Assembly (NCBI GenBank): GCA_034002405.1
Contig: JAVFAS010000075.1
Location: 1 to 14,022 of the forward strand
DNA length: 14,022 bases
Source of the DNA: SZUA-365 sp034002405
GTDB lineage: Bacteria > Bacteroidota > Ignavibacteria > SZUA-365
Direction: 5' to 3'
This document shows, in pieces, positions 6,940 through 13,993 of this stretch (positions are counted from its first letter, which is position 1; each line of letters begins with the position of its first letter). The translations under genes and the position numbers were made by a program. Below the pieces are notes generated by a model. The model was not told the DNA's origin, did not search any database, and saw nothing but the letters and a program-made list of their open reading frames with translations.

Positions 6940-7044
6940 ATGCATACCTCTCGCCCCTTCCACACCGTGCTCCTGCTCCTGTGCTGCCTGAGCGTGCCCC
7001 TCTCCGCGCAATCCTCGCGCTGGGAGCCGGCACACGGCCCGTAG
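6940..7044 (+). pseudogene. Signal-peptide stump of a secreted protein
   Basis: A 34-codon ORF begins 28 bases after the response regulator with a textbook signal peptide: MHTSRPFHT, hydrophobic VLLLLCCLSVPL, then SAQ cleavage region and SSRWEPAHGP before TAG. The residues after cleavage resemble the start of secreted propeller-type proteins of this bacterial group, but there are only about ten of them. The stop lies seven bases from the convergent stop of the next gene, inside a small GTAGG-AGAT-CCTAC hairpin. Most likely the body of a secreted protein once encoded after the two-component pair was deleted; a secreted micro-peptide is the alternative. Confidence 0.4.
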
Positions 7045-7050
7045 GAGATC

Positions 7051-8511
7051 CTACCGCTCCTTCCGATCCGGACACCCGTCCTCGTCCTGGAAGCCATTGC
7101 GCGTTTCCGGGAGACGCGGACATTTGTCATCGCGGTCGTTGAAGCCGTCGCCGTCGGTATCAGGGTTTTTCGGGTCGGTGCCGGTCACACGGAGTTCATC
7201 GTAATCCGAAAGTCCGTCCCCGTCGGTGTCGGGATTGAACGGATCGGTGCCCTCGAGGAATTTCTCCTCCAGATCGGTCAGCCCATCCTTGTCGCTATCG
7301 GCGGACGCGGCCTCGGTCTTTCCGACAAACACCTCATCATAGTCGGTGATGCCATCGCCGTCACTATCGGGCAGGAGCGGGTCTGTTTTGTATTGGAGGT
7401 ATTCATCGCCATCACGCAAGCCGTCCGCATCGGTGTCGACACGGTTGGGATTGGTACCGAGGCGCAGTTCGAGTCCGTCATCCAATCCATCATCGTCGCT
7501 GTCGGCGACCAGCGCGTTCGTCCCGTGTCGCTGGATCTCCTCGGCGTCGTTGAGTCCGTCACCGTCGGTGTCGAGTGTATCCGCGCGCGTGTGGTATTTG
7601 ATCGATTCCTCGAAATCGGTGAGTCCGTCGCCATCACTGTCCATCACCCGCGGGTCCGCGCCGAGATTACGCACTTCATGCCAGTCGGTCAGCAGGTCTC
7701 CATCCGTATCGGGGTCGTAGGGATTCGTCCCGTATTGTTCTTCCTCGTCATTGGACAATCCATCCCCGTCGATGTCATTGTCGGGAAAAAGGAAAAACTT
7801 CACCCCCGCGGTAACGGCGAAATACAGATCGTTGGCGGTCTTGGCCGCGTTCGGGTTGCGACCCACCCCGGTTTCCTCCGCGTAGGTATCCCGCACGTAA
7901 TCCGAGGCGAAGGCATCGAGGCCCCCCGTCATCGTGAGATTGGCGCGGACTTCCAGATTCAGCGCGAACGTGCGGGAGAACATGACGTCGACACCGAGTC
8001 CTCCCGGAAACACCCAGGTCTCCTGTTCCGGTGTCGATGGGTAATAGCGCGTGACGCGCGTCACGTAGTCATCCGGAGTATACCAGAGCTTCCCGACGCC
8101 GCCAAGCAGATAGGCGTTGAGATATTCACCGGGCAGAAGGTCGAGAAACAGCAGCGCGCTCAGCGCGGTGAATTCCGTCGAACGCTCGACGCCATTGAGC
8201 GTGGGATCGGTGCCGAACTGCGTCTCGTACGCCGTGCGGGTGTTGCGCCGCCAGCGACGATTGTAATACAGCATCCCCTTTTCCGCGTGAAAGCCGATGC
8301 GAAGGTAGTTCGAGAGAAGATAGGATGCCTGTCCCCAGTAGATCTCGCCTACCTGATGATCGGTGAATTCTCCATTGTATTTCGAAATGCCGCCCCCGGC
8401 CGTCAGCGTGATCCGTCCCTCGGGATAGCGCGGACGTCCGGCGTACGGCACGTCCTGCGCCTGCGCGGTCAGTGTGGTACAAAGGAGAACGATGTATGCG
8501 AAATGTTTCAA
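7051..8511 (-). CDS. Outer-membrane beta-barrel protein with ten Ca-binding type-3 repeats, no OmpA domain
   Basis: This 486-residue protein starts with a TTG codon (8511-8509), accepted because it gives MKHFAYIVLLCTTLTAQAQ, a full signal peptide cut at AQA-Q; no ATG or GTG is available upstream or nearby. Residues about 25-235 resemble an 8-stranded outer-membrane barrel with alternating aromatic strands. Residues about 240-480 hold ten acidic repeats of about 23 residues of the DxDxDG(L/I) type (for example DTDGDGLNDAEEI), matching thrombospondin-type-3-like repeats that bind calcium. The protein ends with DDKCPRLPETRNGFQDEDGC and a few charged residues. In the neighbouring paralogue this cysteine-bearing segment leads into a linker and OmpA anchor, which are missing here. 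It should lie in the outer membrane with the repeat rod in the periplasm or at the surface. A 7-bp repeat array lies immediately upstream. Confidence 0.85.
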   Translation of the reverse strand: MKHFAYIVLLCTTLTAQAQDVPYAGRPRYPEGRITLTAGGGISKYNGEFTDHQVGEIYWGQASYLLSNYLRIGFHAEKGMLYYNRRWRRNTRTAYETQFGTDPTLNGVERSTEFTALSALLFLDLLPGEYLNAYLLGGVGKLWYTPDDYVTRVTRYYPSTPEQETWVFPGGLGVDVMFSRTFALNLEVRANLTMTGGLDAFASDYVRDTYAEETGVGRNPNAAKTANDLYFAVTAGVKFFLFPDNDIDGDGLSNDEEEQYGTNPYDPDTDGDLLTDWHEVRNLGADPRVMDSDGDGLTDFEESIKYHTRADTLDTDGDGLNDAEEIQRHGTNALVADSDDDGLDDGLELRLGTNPNRVDTDADGLRDGDEYLQYKTDPLLPDSDGDGITDYDEVFVGKTEAASADSDKDGLTDLEEKFLEGTDPFNPDTDGDGLSDYDELRVTGTDPKNPDTDGDGFNDRDDKCPRLPETRNGFQDEDGCPDRKER

Positions 8512-8514
8512 GCG

Positions 8515-8619
8515 ATGATGACTGATGACTGATAACTGATAACTGATGGCTAATGGCTAATGGCTAATGTCCGATGGCTGATGGCTAATGGCTAATGTCC
8601 GATGGCTGATGGCTGATGG
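8515..8619. repeat. Fifteen-copy 7-bp tandem repeat array
   Basis: From 8522 to 8619 there are 14 heptamers in unbroken phase, and a 15th variant (8515-8521) precedes them. The plus-strand consensus is CTRATGG, with CTGATGA, CTGATAA, CTAATGT and CCGATGG variants. Four heptamers form a 28-bp unit that is exactly duplicated (8557-8584 and 8585-8612). The array fills almost the whole gap between two co-directional outer-membrane protein genes and ends four bases from the TTG start of the downstream one. The variants are grouped by end: TGATAA/TGATGA types near the start codon, GG-ending types in the remainder. Confidence 0.93.
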
Positions 8620-8636
8620 TGCGAGCGCCGGAGGGG

Positions 8637-11042
8637 TTATCGCTCGATGACATTCACGGGTGCTTTTTCGCCGAGGCGGACGACATAAATTTCCACGCGG
8701 CGGTTGAAGGCGCGGCCGAGGTCCGTGCTGTTATCCATCAGCGGGCGTCGTTCTCCGAAACCGCGCGCCATGATGCGCGAGGGAGAGATGCCCGATTTCA
8801 CGAAGAAATTTTTCACCGACAGCGCGCGACGCATGGAGAGATTCTCGTTGTAGGTGTCGGTGCCTTCCGCGTCGGTGTGACCGCGGATTTCCACGACCAT
8901 GTGCGGATAGGCGCGGAATATCTCCACTTTCTCCATCAGATCCGCGACATATTCTCGGCGAATGACGTCCATATCGAAGTCGAAGTGGACGTCGGTGAGC
9001 ACGAAGGTCCCACCCTCGGTAAGATTCTCGAGGCGGAACGCCGGAAGCGGACTCTCCAAATCCGTCGCCGCGAAATCGAAGCGGTGGCCGGAAGCCGACT
9101 CGTCGATGGTGGAACGCACGGGCATGATATGCTGTACGGCGCGCGGCGTGTACCCCGAATACCGCGCGAGCAGCGGCTGATCGGCCGGACCATACACCGT
9201 GTCCCGCCGGACGCGCCAGATACCGCCGTCACCCGCGCTGACGCCGCGACCATTTCGGAATCCTGGACCTGAATATCCTTCACCAACGACACGCTCCGCG
9301 TCCACAGCCCCGCCACCGTCTCCGGTACTCACGCCCTGGCCTCGGCCGCGCCGGTCGTCGCCGGCCAGCGGTCCGTCTCCGGCGATCACCGCGCTGTCGA
9401 TACCGCCGCTGCCTTCACCCGTACCCACGCCCTGACCACGGCCGCGCCGGTCGTCGCCGGCCAGCGGTCCGTCTCCGGCGATCTCCGCCTTGTCGATACC
9501 GCCGCTGCCTTCACCCGTGCCCACGCCCTGACCGCGGCCGCGTTCGTCTCCCGCCGCGATCGCGGGAGGCGTGGCACCCGTGCCGTCGGGACAACCGTCC
9601 TCATCCTTGATGCCGTTGTAGGTTTCGGGGACGAGCGGACAGGCATCCACACCGTCCCACACCCCGTCGCTGTCGGTGTCGCGATCGAGCGGATTGGTTC
9701 GTGTCTCGACAATCTCATGGTCGTCGCGCAATCCATCGCCATCGGTATCGGCGGCATTGGGGTTCGTGCGATGAAAGGCGATTTCCTCATAGTCATTCAG
9801 ATCATCCCCATCCGAATCACCGCGCAGCGGATTCGTGCGATAGGTCACGACTTCATTGTAATCGAAAACGCCATCGTCGTCGGAGTCCGCCTTGCGAGGA
9901 TCCGTGCCATGCACGCGGACTTCATCGTAATCGGACAATCCATCATAGTCGGTGTCGACCAGCCGCGGGTCGGTCCTGAGTTCGACCTCCTCCCGGTCGC
10001 TCAAGCCATCCTCGTCGGTGTCGAAAACCAGGGCATTCGTGCCGTGGATGTAGATTTCCTCGAAATCGCCGAGCCCGTCGGTGTCGGTGTCCGGAAGCGA
10101 TGGCTTGGTGCGGAAGACCGTGACTTCGTAGTAATCGCCAAGCCGGTCGGTGTCGGAATCCCATCGAAGCGGATGCGAGGTGAAATGCTCGGTCTCCTCG
10201 AAATCGGAGAGTCCGTCACCATCGGAATCCGGTTCATACACATCGCTGCCGAGTCCTTCCTCCGCGTGATTGGCGAGGAGGTCTCCGTCGTAATCATCGT
10301 TGCGGAACAGATACACGCGCAATCCGAGTGTGGCGGAGAAGAGATTGTCGTTGGATTCCTCGGTCCGATAGGAATGCGACCCGCCGCTTTTGATGTAATC
10401 GATGCTGATGAGCTTCTCGTCATACGCGTCGAGGTCGCCCTTGAAAATCATTGTATAGCGCAACTCGGCGCTCAACGCGATCGAGGGGGTGAAGAACACA
10501 TCGAGTCCCACCCCAAACGGTGTGGAGACCGCGCCGGGCATGTCGGCCTTCGGCTGCGTGCGCGCGATACCGCCGCCATGGTCGTCGGCGTCGTAGACGG
10601 TGACCCCCGCCCCGATCAGCAGCGAAAGGTCGAAGACCGAAAGCTGCAGCGGCCGGTATTGCATCAGCAGGTGGAAACTGCTGAACTCGGTCGAACGGGT
10701 CGCATCGGTTTCGCCGAACTGGAAGTCATAGAGCACCGGATCAACCGCGGCGCGTTCGCGTTCGTAGGAAAACTTTCCGTACTCGGCTGAAATCCCGACC
10801 GAGAGAAAGGTACGCACCGAGAACAATCCACTCAGCGCCAGGTGCCGTGTATCGTTGAGCGCGGAAAACTCCCCGGCGTAGCGGTTCATCCCCCCGGCGA
10901 AACGGAAGGCAAACAAGCCCTGCGAATACCGCGTCCGATATTCCTCGTCGAGCATGCCGACATCACGAGTCTGCGCCTGCGCGACGGATGCCGCGAGGAT
11001 CAGCAGGAGCACGAACAAACTTGAATGTGCGTGTTTCAGCAT
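8637..11042 (-). CDS. OmpA-family outer-membrane protein with barrel, ten Ca-binding repeats, Gly-rich repeat linker and OmpA anchor
   Basis: The start is the ATG at 11042, giving MLKHAHSSLFVLLLILAASV and cleavage at AQA-Q; the frame is open upstream but without a signal peptide. The 801 residues comprise a barrel (about 25-240), ten DxDxDG repeats (about 245-480, for example DSDGDGLSDFEET), the segment DACPLVPETYNGIKDEDGC, a glycine-rich linker (about 487-617) with 32-residue repeats, and an OmpA C-terminal domain (about 680-795). The last contains HFDFDMDVI, RGHTDAEGTDTYNENLSMRR, GFGERRP and GRAFNRRVEI, including the conserved Asp and Arg that bind diaminopimelate of peptidoglycan. It therefore bridges outer membrane and cell wall. 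It is a paralogue of the 486-residue protein encoded next, sharing the barrel pattern (GEF, RSTEF) and repeat number. A possible promoter lies at 11068-11093. Confidence 0.92.
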   Translation of the reverse strand: MLKHAHSSLFVLLLILAASVAQAQTRDVGMLDEEYRTRYSQGLFAFRFAGGMNRYAGEFSALNDTRHLALSGLFSVRTFLSVGISAEYGKFSYERERAAVDPVLYDFQFGETDATRSTEFSSFHLLMQYRPLQLSVFDLSLLIGAGVTVYDADDHGGGIARTQPKADMPGAVSTPFGVGLDVFFTPSIALSAELRYTMIFKGDLDAYDEKLISIDYIKSGGSHSYRTEESNDNLFSATLGLRVYLFRNDDYDGDLLANHAEEGLGSDVYEPDSDGDGLSDFEETEHFTSHPLRWDSDTDRLGDYYEVTVFRTKPSLPDTDTDGLGDFEEIYIHGTNALVFDTDEDGLSDREEVELRTDPRLVDTDYDGLSDYDEVRVHGTDPRKADSDDDGVFDYNEVVTYRTNPLRGDSDGDDLNDYEEIAFHRTNPNAADTDGDGLRDDHEIVETRTNPLDRDTDSDGVWDGVDACPLVPETYNGIKDEDGCPDGTGATPPAIAAGDERGRGQGVGTGEGSGGIDKAEIAGDGPLAGDDRRGRGQGVGTGEGSGGIDSAVIAGDGPLAGDDRRGRGQGVSTGDGGGAVDAERVVGEGYSGPGFRNGRGVSAGDGGIWRVRRDTVYGPADQPLLARYSGYTPRAVQHIMPVRSTIDESASGHRFDFAATDLESPLPAFRLENLTEGGTFVLTDVHFDFDMDVIRREYVADLMEKVEIFRAYPHMVVEIRGHTDAEGTDTYNENLSMRRALSVKNFFVKSGISPSRIMARGFGERRPLMDNSTDLGRAFNRRVEIYVVRLGEKAPVNVIER
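9331..9560. repeat. 96-bp in-frame direct repeats in the OmpA-protein linker
   Basis: Units begin at 9331, 9427 and 9523 (ACGCCCTG in each), a period of 96 bp or 32 residues; the first two are complete and nearly identical, the third is partial. They encode repeats with the signature GRGQGVGTGEGSGGID. More diverged copies continue below 9331 in the protein's C-terminal direction (VSTGDGGGAVD, then VSAGDGG). Being in frame, gain or loss of a unit would change linker length without breaking the protein. Confidence 0.9.
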
Positions 11043-11067
11043 GGAGACCAGAAACAGGACCCAGGGT

Positions 11068-11093
11068 AGTATAAAATCGGACAGTTTCTCAAA
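11068..11093 (-). promoter_or_regulatory. Possible promoter of the outer-membrane protein pair
   Basis: On the minus strand TATACT (11073-11068) lies about 26 bases before the ATG, with TTTG (11093-11090) 16 bases further upstream. This resembles a sigma-70 -10 box with a Bacteroidota-style TTTG upstream element. It sits in the 96-base gap after the methyltransferase gene. Confidence 0.35.
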
Positions 11094-11138
11094 GGTACGG
11101 ATTTGCGCCTGGAAAACCACGCCTCCTCCGCGTCGAAC

Positions 11139-12074
11139 TCACGGTCGCGCGCGCGGGTGGTCGTCCCCGTGCGGTACGGCCGCGAAGTGGGAGAGCAGGA
11201 TGCCATGCGCCACCGCGAGATTGAGCGACTCGGCTCCGCCTCCCGGAATGCCGATCCGTCGCGGGATGCGATCGAGCAATGCCGCGGGGAGTCCGTGCGC
11301 CTCGCTTCCGAACACCAGCAGCGGTGCGGGATTCCATGACGCCGATCCGTGCATCGTGGCCAACGCCCCGGGAAACACGGCATCCTCCGTCGCCGCGTCC
11401 GCGACGGTGGCGACAAGCGTGCGGCCGCGGTCGCGGGCAAGTTCGCACAGCGCATCGGCATCCGCGATTTCGCCCAGGCGCACGCGAAACAGCGACCCCA
11501 TCGTCCCGCGCACGGTCTTGGCATTGAACGGATCCGCGCTGCCGCGGGAGAACAGCACGCCCCTGCTGCCGAACCAATCCGCGGTGCGAATGATCGTTCC
11601 GAAATTCCCGGGATCCGACACCCCCCAGAGCACGGTCACCGGCAGATCGGCGGGCACCGCGTCCAGCGCGTTCCGGATATCCAGATCCGGAATGCGCGCC
11701 ACGGCGGCGATGCCCTGCGGTTCGCGGGTTTCGGTAATCCTCGCCAGCAGCGCGGTCGACGCGGTACGGACACGGATGTCCGCGTCCTCCATGCGACGGC
11801 GCAGCGCGGCGAAGCGCTCTTCCCGATGTTCTTCGATGAAAATGCATTCGATCGCCGCGTTGGCCGCGACCGCATCGGCCACGAGCCGCTCCCCTTCGAT
11901 GACGAAGCGCCCTTCCGCGTCGCGGAATTTCTTCATGTGCAGCTTCGCGAGACCCGCGGCCTCCTGTTTGCTCAGGCGATCGGTCGCATCCGGATGCGGA
12001 GACGCCACGGGATGTTTGCCGCGTGGAGGCAGGCCTGGACGCGTCAATTGTTTTTCGCGCCCTCGGCGATCCAT
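11139..12074 (-). CDS. SpoU/TrmH-family RNA 2'-O-methyltransferase
   Basis: The 311-residue product has the SpoU substrate-binding N-terminus (LSKQEAAGLAKLHMKKFRD, RFVIEGERLV) and the three knotted-domain motifs. These are motif 1 VLWGVSDPGNFGTIIR (about 148-163, with the conserved Asn and Arg), motif 2 LLVFGSEAHGLP (about 251-262) and motif 3 IPGGGAESLNLAVAHGILL (about 275-293). Such enzymes transfer methyl from S-adenosylmethionine to a ribose 2'-OH in 23S rRNA or tRNA; the exact target cannot be told, with RlmB-like being the nearest guess. The start at ATG 12074 has GAGGG nine bases upstream and overlaps the previous gene by 31 bases; homology begins only near residue 33, so a GTG at 12008 is an alternative. 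It is the last gene of a three-gene overlapping set. Confidence 0.9.
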   Translation of the reverse strand: MDRRGREKQLTRPGLPPRGKHPVASPHPDATDRLSKQEAAGLAKLHMKKFRDAEGRFVIEGERLVADAVAANAAIECIFIEEHREERFAALRRRMEDADIRVRTASTALLARITETREPQGIAAVARIPDLDIRNALDAVPADLPVTVLWGVSDPGNFGTIIRTADWFGSRGVLFSRGSADPFNAKTVRGTMGSLFRVRLGEIADADALCELARDRGRTLVATVADAATEDAVFPGALATMHGSASWNPAPLLVFGSEAHGLPAALLDRIPRRIGIPGGGAESLNLAVAHGILLSHFAAVPHGDDHPRARP

Positions 12075-12439
12075 GTCCGGATACCCTCGAGCTGATTGCT
12101 GTTGATGATGATGGGAACGTTGATCGGATGCGGGAGGCGCCCGTCGATTTTTTGCAGGAGGAGGCTGCTCTGCGGATCGCCGGGAATGATGATGCCCGGC
12201 CGTTCGGTCATCGCGATGTAGGAGGTCAGGCTCAGATTCCCGGCGCGCGTCTGGTCTTCGTGGCAGCCGTAATTGGCACAGCGCAGGTCGAAGAATGGCT
12301 GCACGTGGGCCATGTAGCTGACGTCCGTTTCCGGAAAGATGATTTCATCACCCGGTCGCGTCCCGCTGTCGTCGCAGGCGAGCACGAGGAACATGGCGGC
12401 GGCGAGGAAGGCCCCGGCGGCGGTGACGCGGCGCTTCAT
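12044..12439 (-). CDS. Small c-type-cytochrome-like lipoprotein (CX4CH)
   Basis: The 131-residue protein begins MKRRVTAAGAFLAAAMFLVL with lipobox VLAC, Cys22 lipidated. The mature part has FDLRCANYGCHEDQ: Cys54, Cys59 and His60 form a CX4CH motif as in Planctomycete-type cytochrome C domains, which differ from the usual CXXCH. It ends with NQLEGIRTWIAEGAKNN, the C-terminal helix pattern typical of small cytochromes. Met76-Met77-region MTERPG may offer an axial Met, but this is unproven, and covalent haem attachment to CX4CH needs testing. Its ATG (12439-12437) overlaps the nucleotidase TGA (12438-12436) as ATGA, and AAGGGG lies eight bases upstream, so translation is probably coupled. An envelope electron-transfer or redox role is inferred. 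Confidence 0.8.
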   Translation of the reverse strand: MKRRVTAAGAFLAAAMFLVLACDDSGTRPGDEIIFPETDVSYMAHVQPFFDLRCANYGCHEDQTRAGNLSLTSYIAMTERPGIIIPGDPQSSLLLQKIDGRLPHPINVPIIINSNQLEGIRTWIAEGAKNN

Positions 12440-13953
12440 TTCCGTTTCCCCTTCAATGTAATGCGTCCGTCCTTTCTCGAGTCGATGCGTTTCTGCGCGC
12501 GGACGTAGTCGATGAAGACATCGCGGTCCACCGCCGCCGCGCCGGCCGGTCGCACGTCGATCTCCGCCTCGGGAAGTCCGAACACATCATGCAGCTGGCC
12601 GCCGACATAGCTGTTCGTGACCACGGTGTAGGTCCGCGCGGGATCGACCGGCATGCCGGCCACCTCGACGGTCAGCGCCCGCGCCGGCGGGGCGTCGTAA
12701 TCGTAGGTGAAACGGAGCCCACTCACGAGACAGAACTCGCCCGTCTTCTCGGCCTGGTAGCGGAGCATCGATTCGAGTTGCGCGCCGGTGACGGTGAAGG
12801 TAACGAATTCATTGCCGAAGGGACTGATTTCCCACATGTCGCGCAGCGTGATCGGACCGGCGTCGAGATTTTTCCGGATTCCGCCCGCGTTCTGGAACGC
12901 GATGTCGGCTTCCGCGAAATCGCGCATGACATCGGCCTGCCAGTTGCCGATATTCGATTCATCATCGCGTCCGCTGCGTTTCCAGTCGGTGACGAGTTCA
13001 CCGATCACCTCGGACAGCCCGCTGTCGACCACCGCTTCGAGTTCACGCACCCGGGCATGCATGACCGGATCGGGGGTGACATCCTTCGTGAACGTCTCGA
13101 TCACCTGTCCCCATGATTTCTCCACCGTCCCCGTCGCGGCGTCGACGGTCAGGTCGAGGCGTCCGAGCCAACGCCCTTTCGCGCCCGCCTGCACGATGAG
13201 CGTGCCGTTGACCGTTTTCGGTTTCCGGAGAAGCGTATGCGAATGTCCGCCAACGATGACATCGATATCGGGCACCTTCGCCGCGAGGGCGGAATCCCCC
13301 TGCACACCCATATGACTGAGGATGATGAAGAAGCGCACGCCGAAGCGGGTGGCGAGTTCGTGCATGGTATGCCGCGTGACCATGGCGGCATCCAGCACGT
13401 CGAGATCCTCGACATTGCTGCGCATGGTGAGCGTTTTCAGCTCCGTCGGCGCGAGGCCGATCACACCGATGGCCATGCCGGCGCGGTGCAGCACGCGATA
13501 CCGCGGCACGAACGGCGCGCCGCGGGTCTTGTCCCACAGATTCGCCGACACGATCGGGAAGGTCACCGTCGGCAGCAGCTGCCGCAGGTTTTCCGTGCCG
13601 TAATCAAACTCGTGATTGCCCAGCGTCATCACATCCGGCTGCATCAGTTCGAGCAGTTCGAACTGCGAGCGGCCCTTCGTGATCGAGGAAATCGGCGTAC
13701 CCTGGAAATCGTCCCCCGCGTGCAGCAGCAGCACATTGTCGCGACCCGCCCGCTCGCGGTCCACATATGCCTTCAGCACCGCATAGCCGCCGGCATCGAC
13801 TTTCTGTCGCACGCCATCAATGGTCGCGTTGACCGTCGCCGGCACGTTTTGCGCATGCAGATCATTGTAATGCAGGATCGTGAGTTCGACCGACTGCGCG
13901 CGCAGCGCAACGGCGAGAAGAAGCAGGAGAAGCGAGCGAAATATGTGACGCAT
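12436..13953 (-). CDS. Secreted 5'-nucleotidase/metallophosphoesterase (UshA-like)
   Basis: Starting at ATG 13953 the 505-residue protein has a signal peptide (MRHIFRSLLLLLLAVALRAQ, cut near Ala19). An upstream in-frame TTG at 13992 would add a non-signal extension, so it is not preferred. The calcineurin-like domain shows the di-metal motifs in order: ILHYNDLHAQ (Asp31, His33), LLLHAGDDFQGT (Asp81), TLGNHEFDYG (Asn113, His114), IILSHMG and VGGHSHT. The 5'-nucleotidase C-terminal domain follows with NAGGIRKNL, DMWEISPFGNEFV and NSYVGGQLHDVFG, which bind the nucleotide base in UshA. It should hydrolyse nucleotides, and perhaps UDP-sugars or cyclic nucleotides, in the periplasm to salvage phosphate and nucleosides. 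It heads an overlapping set with the cytochrome-like lipoprotein and the SpoU gene. A stem-loop lies in its leader (13960-13993). Confidence 0.93.
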   Translation of the reverse strand: MRHIFRSLLLLLLAVALRAQSVELTILHYNDLHAQNVPATVNATIDGVRQKVDAGGYAVLKAYVDRERAGRDNVLLLHAGDDFQGTPISSITKGRSQFELLELMQPDVMTLGNHEFDYGTENLRQLLPTVTFPIVSANLWDKTRGAPFVPRYRVLHRAGMAIGVIGLAPTELKTLTMRSNVEDLDVLDAAMVTRHTMHELATRFGVRFFIILSHMGVQGDSALAAKVPDIDVIVGGHSHTLLRKPKTVNGTLIVQAGAKGRWLGRLDLTVDAATGTVEKSWGQVIETFTKDVTPDPVMHARVRELEAVVDSGLSEVIGELVTDWKRSGRDDESNIGNWQADVMRDFAEADIAFQNAGGIRKNLDAGPITLRDMWEISPFGNEFVTFTVTGAQLESMLRYQAEKTGEFCLVSGLRFTYDYDAPPARALTVEVAGMPVDPARTYTVVTNSYVGGQLHDVFGLPEAEIDVRPAGAAAVDRDVFIDYVRAQKRIDSRKDGRITLKGKRK

Positions 13954-13959
13954 GGGTGC

Positions 13960-13993
13960 ATTGCTGTTATGATGGACAGAAGAGAACAGCAAT
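13960..13993. promoter_or_regulatory. 9-bp inverted repeat in the leader of the 5'-nucleotidase gene
   Basis: ATTGCTGTT (13960-13968) is exactly complementary to AACAGCAAT (13985-13993) with a 16-base spacer, beginning seven bases upstream of the nucleotidase ATG. It could be a dimeric regulator operator or an RNA hairpin limiting access to the start. The arm-to-arm spacing of 25 bases (about 2.4 helical turns) does not favour either reading strongly. Confidence 0.4.

Noticed and set aside
6207..7130. Minus-strand ORF (307 codons) opposite the response regulator
   Set aside because: Antisense shadow; the plus strand has a complete receiver and LuxR domain with catalytic residues.
7393..8532. 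Long plus-strand ORF (379 codons) opposite the short outer-membrane protein gene
   Set aside because: It is antisense to the DxDxDG repeat region, repetitive in Ile/Val/Gly as expected from reading that codon pattern backwards, with no signal or domain.
8515..8619. CRISPR array
   Set aside because: Contiguous 7-bp units with no unique spacers and no cas genes.
9717..10790. Long plus-strand ORF (357 codons) opposite the OmpA-family gene
   Set aside because: Same antisense artefact of the acidic repeats; the minus strand has signal peptide, barrel and OmpA motifs.
11349..12095. Plus-strand ORF (248 codons) opposite the SpoU gene
   Set aside because: Shadow of high-GC coding sequence; the three SpoU motifs are on the minus strand.
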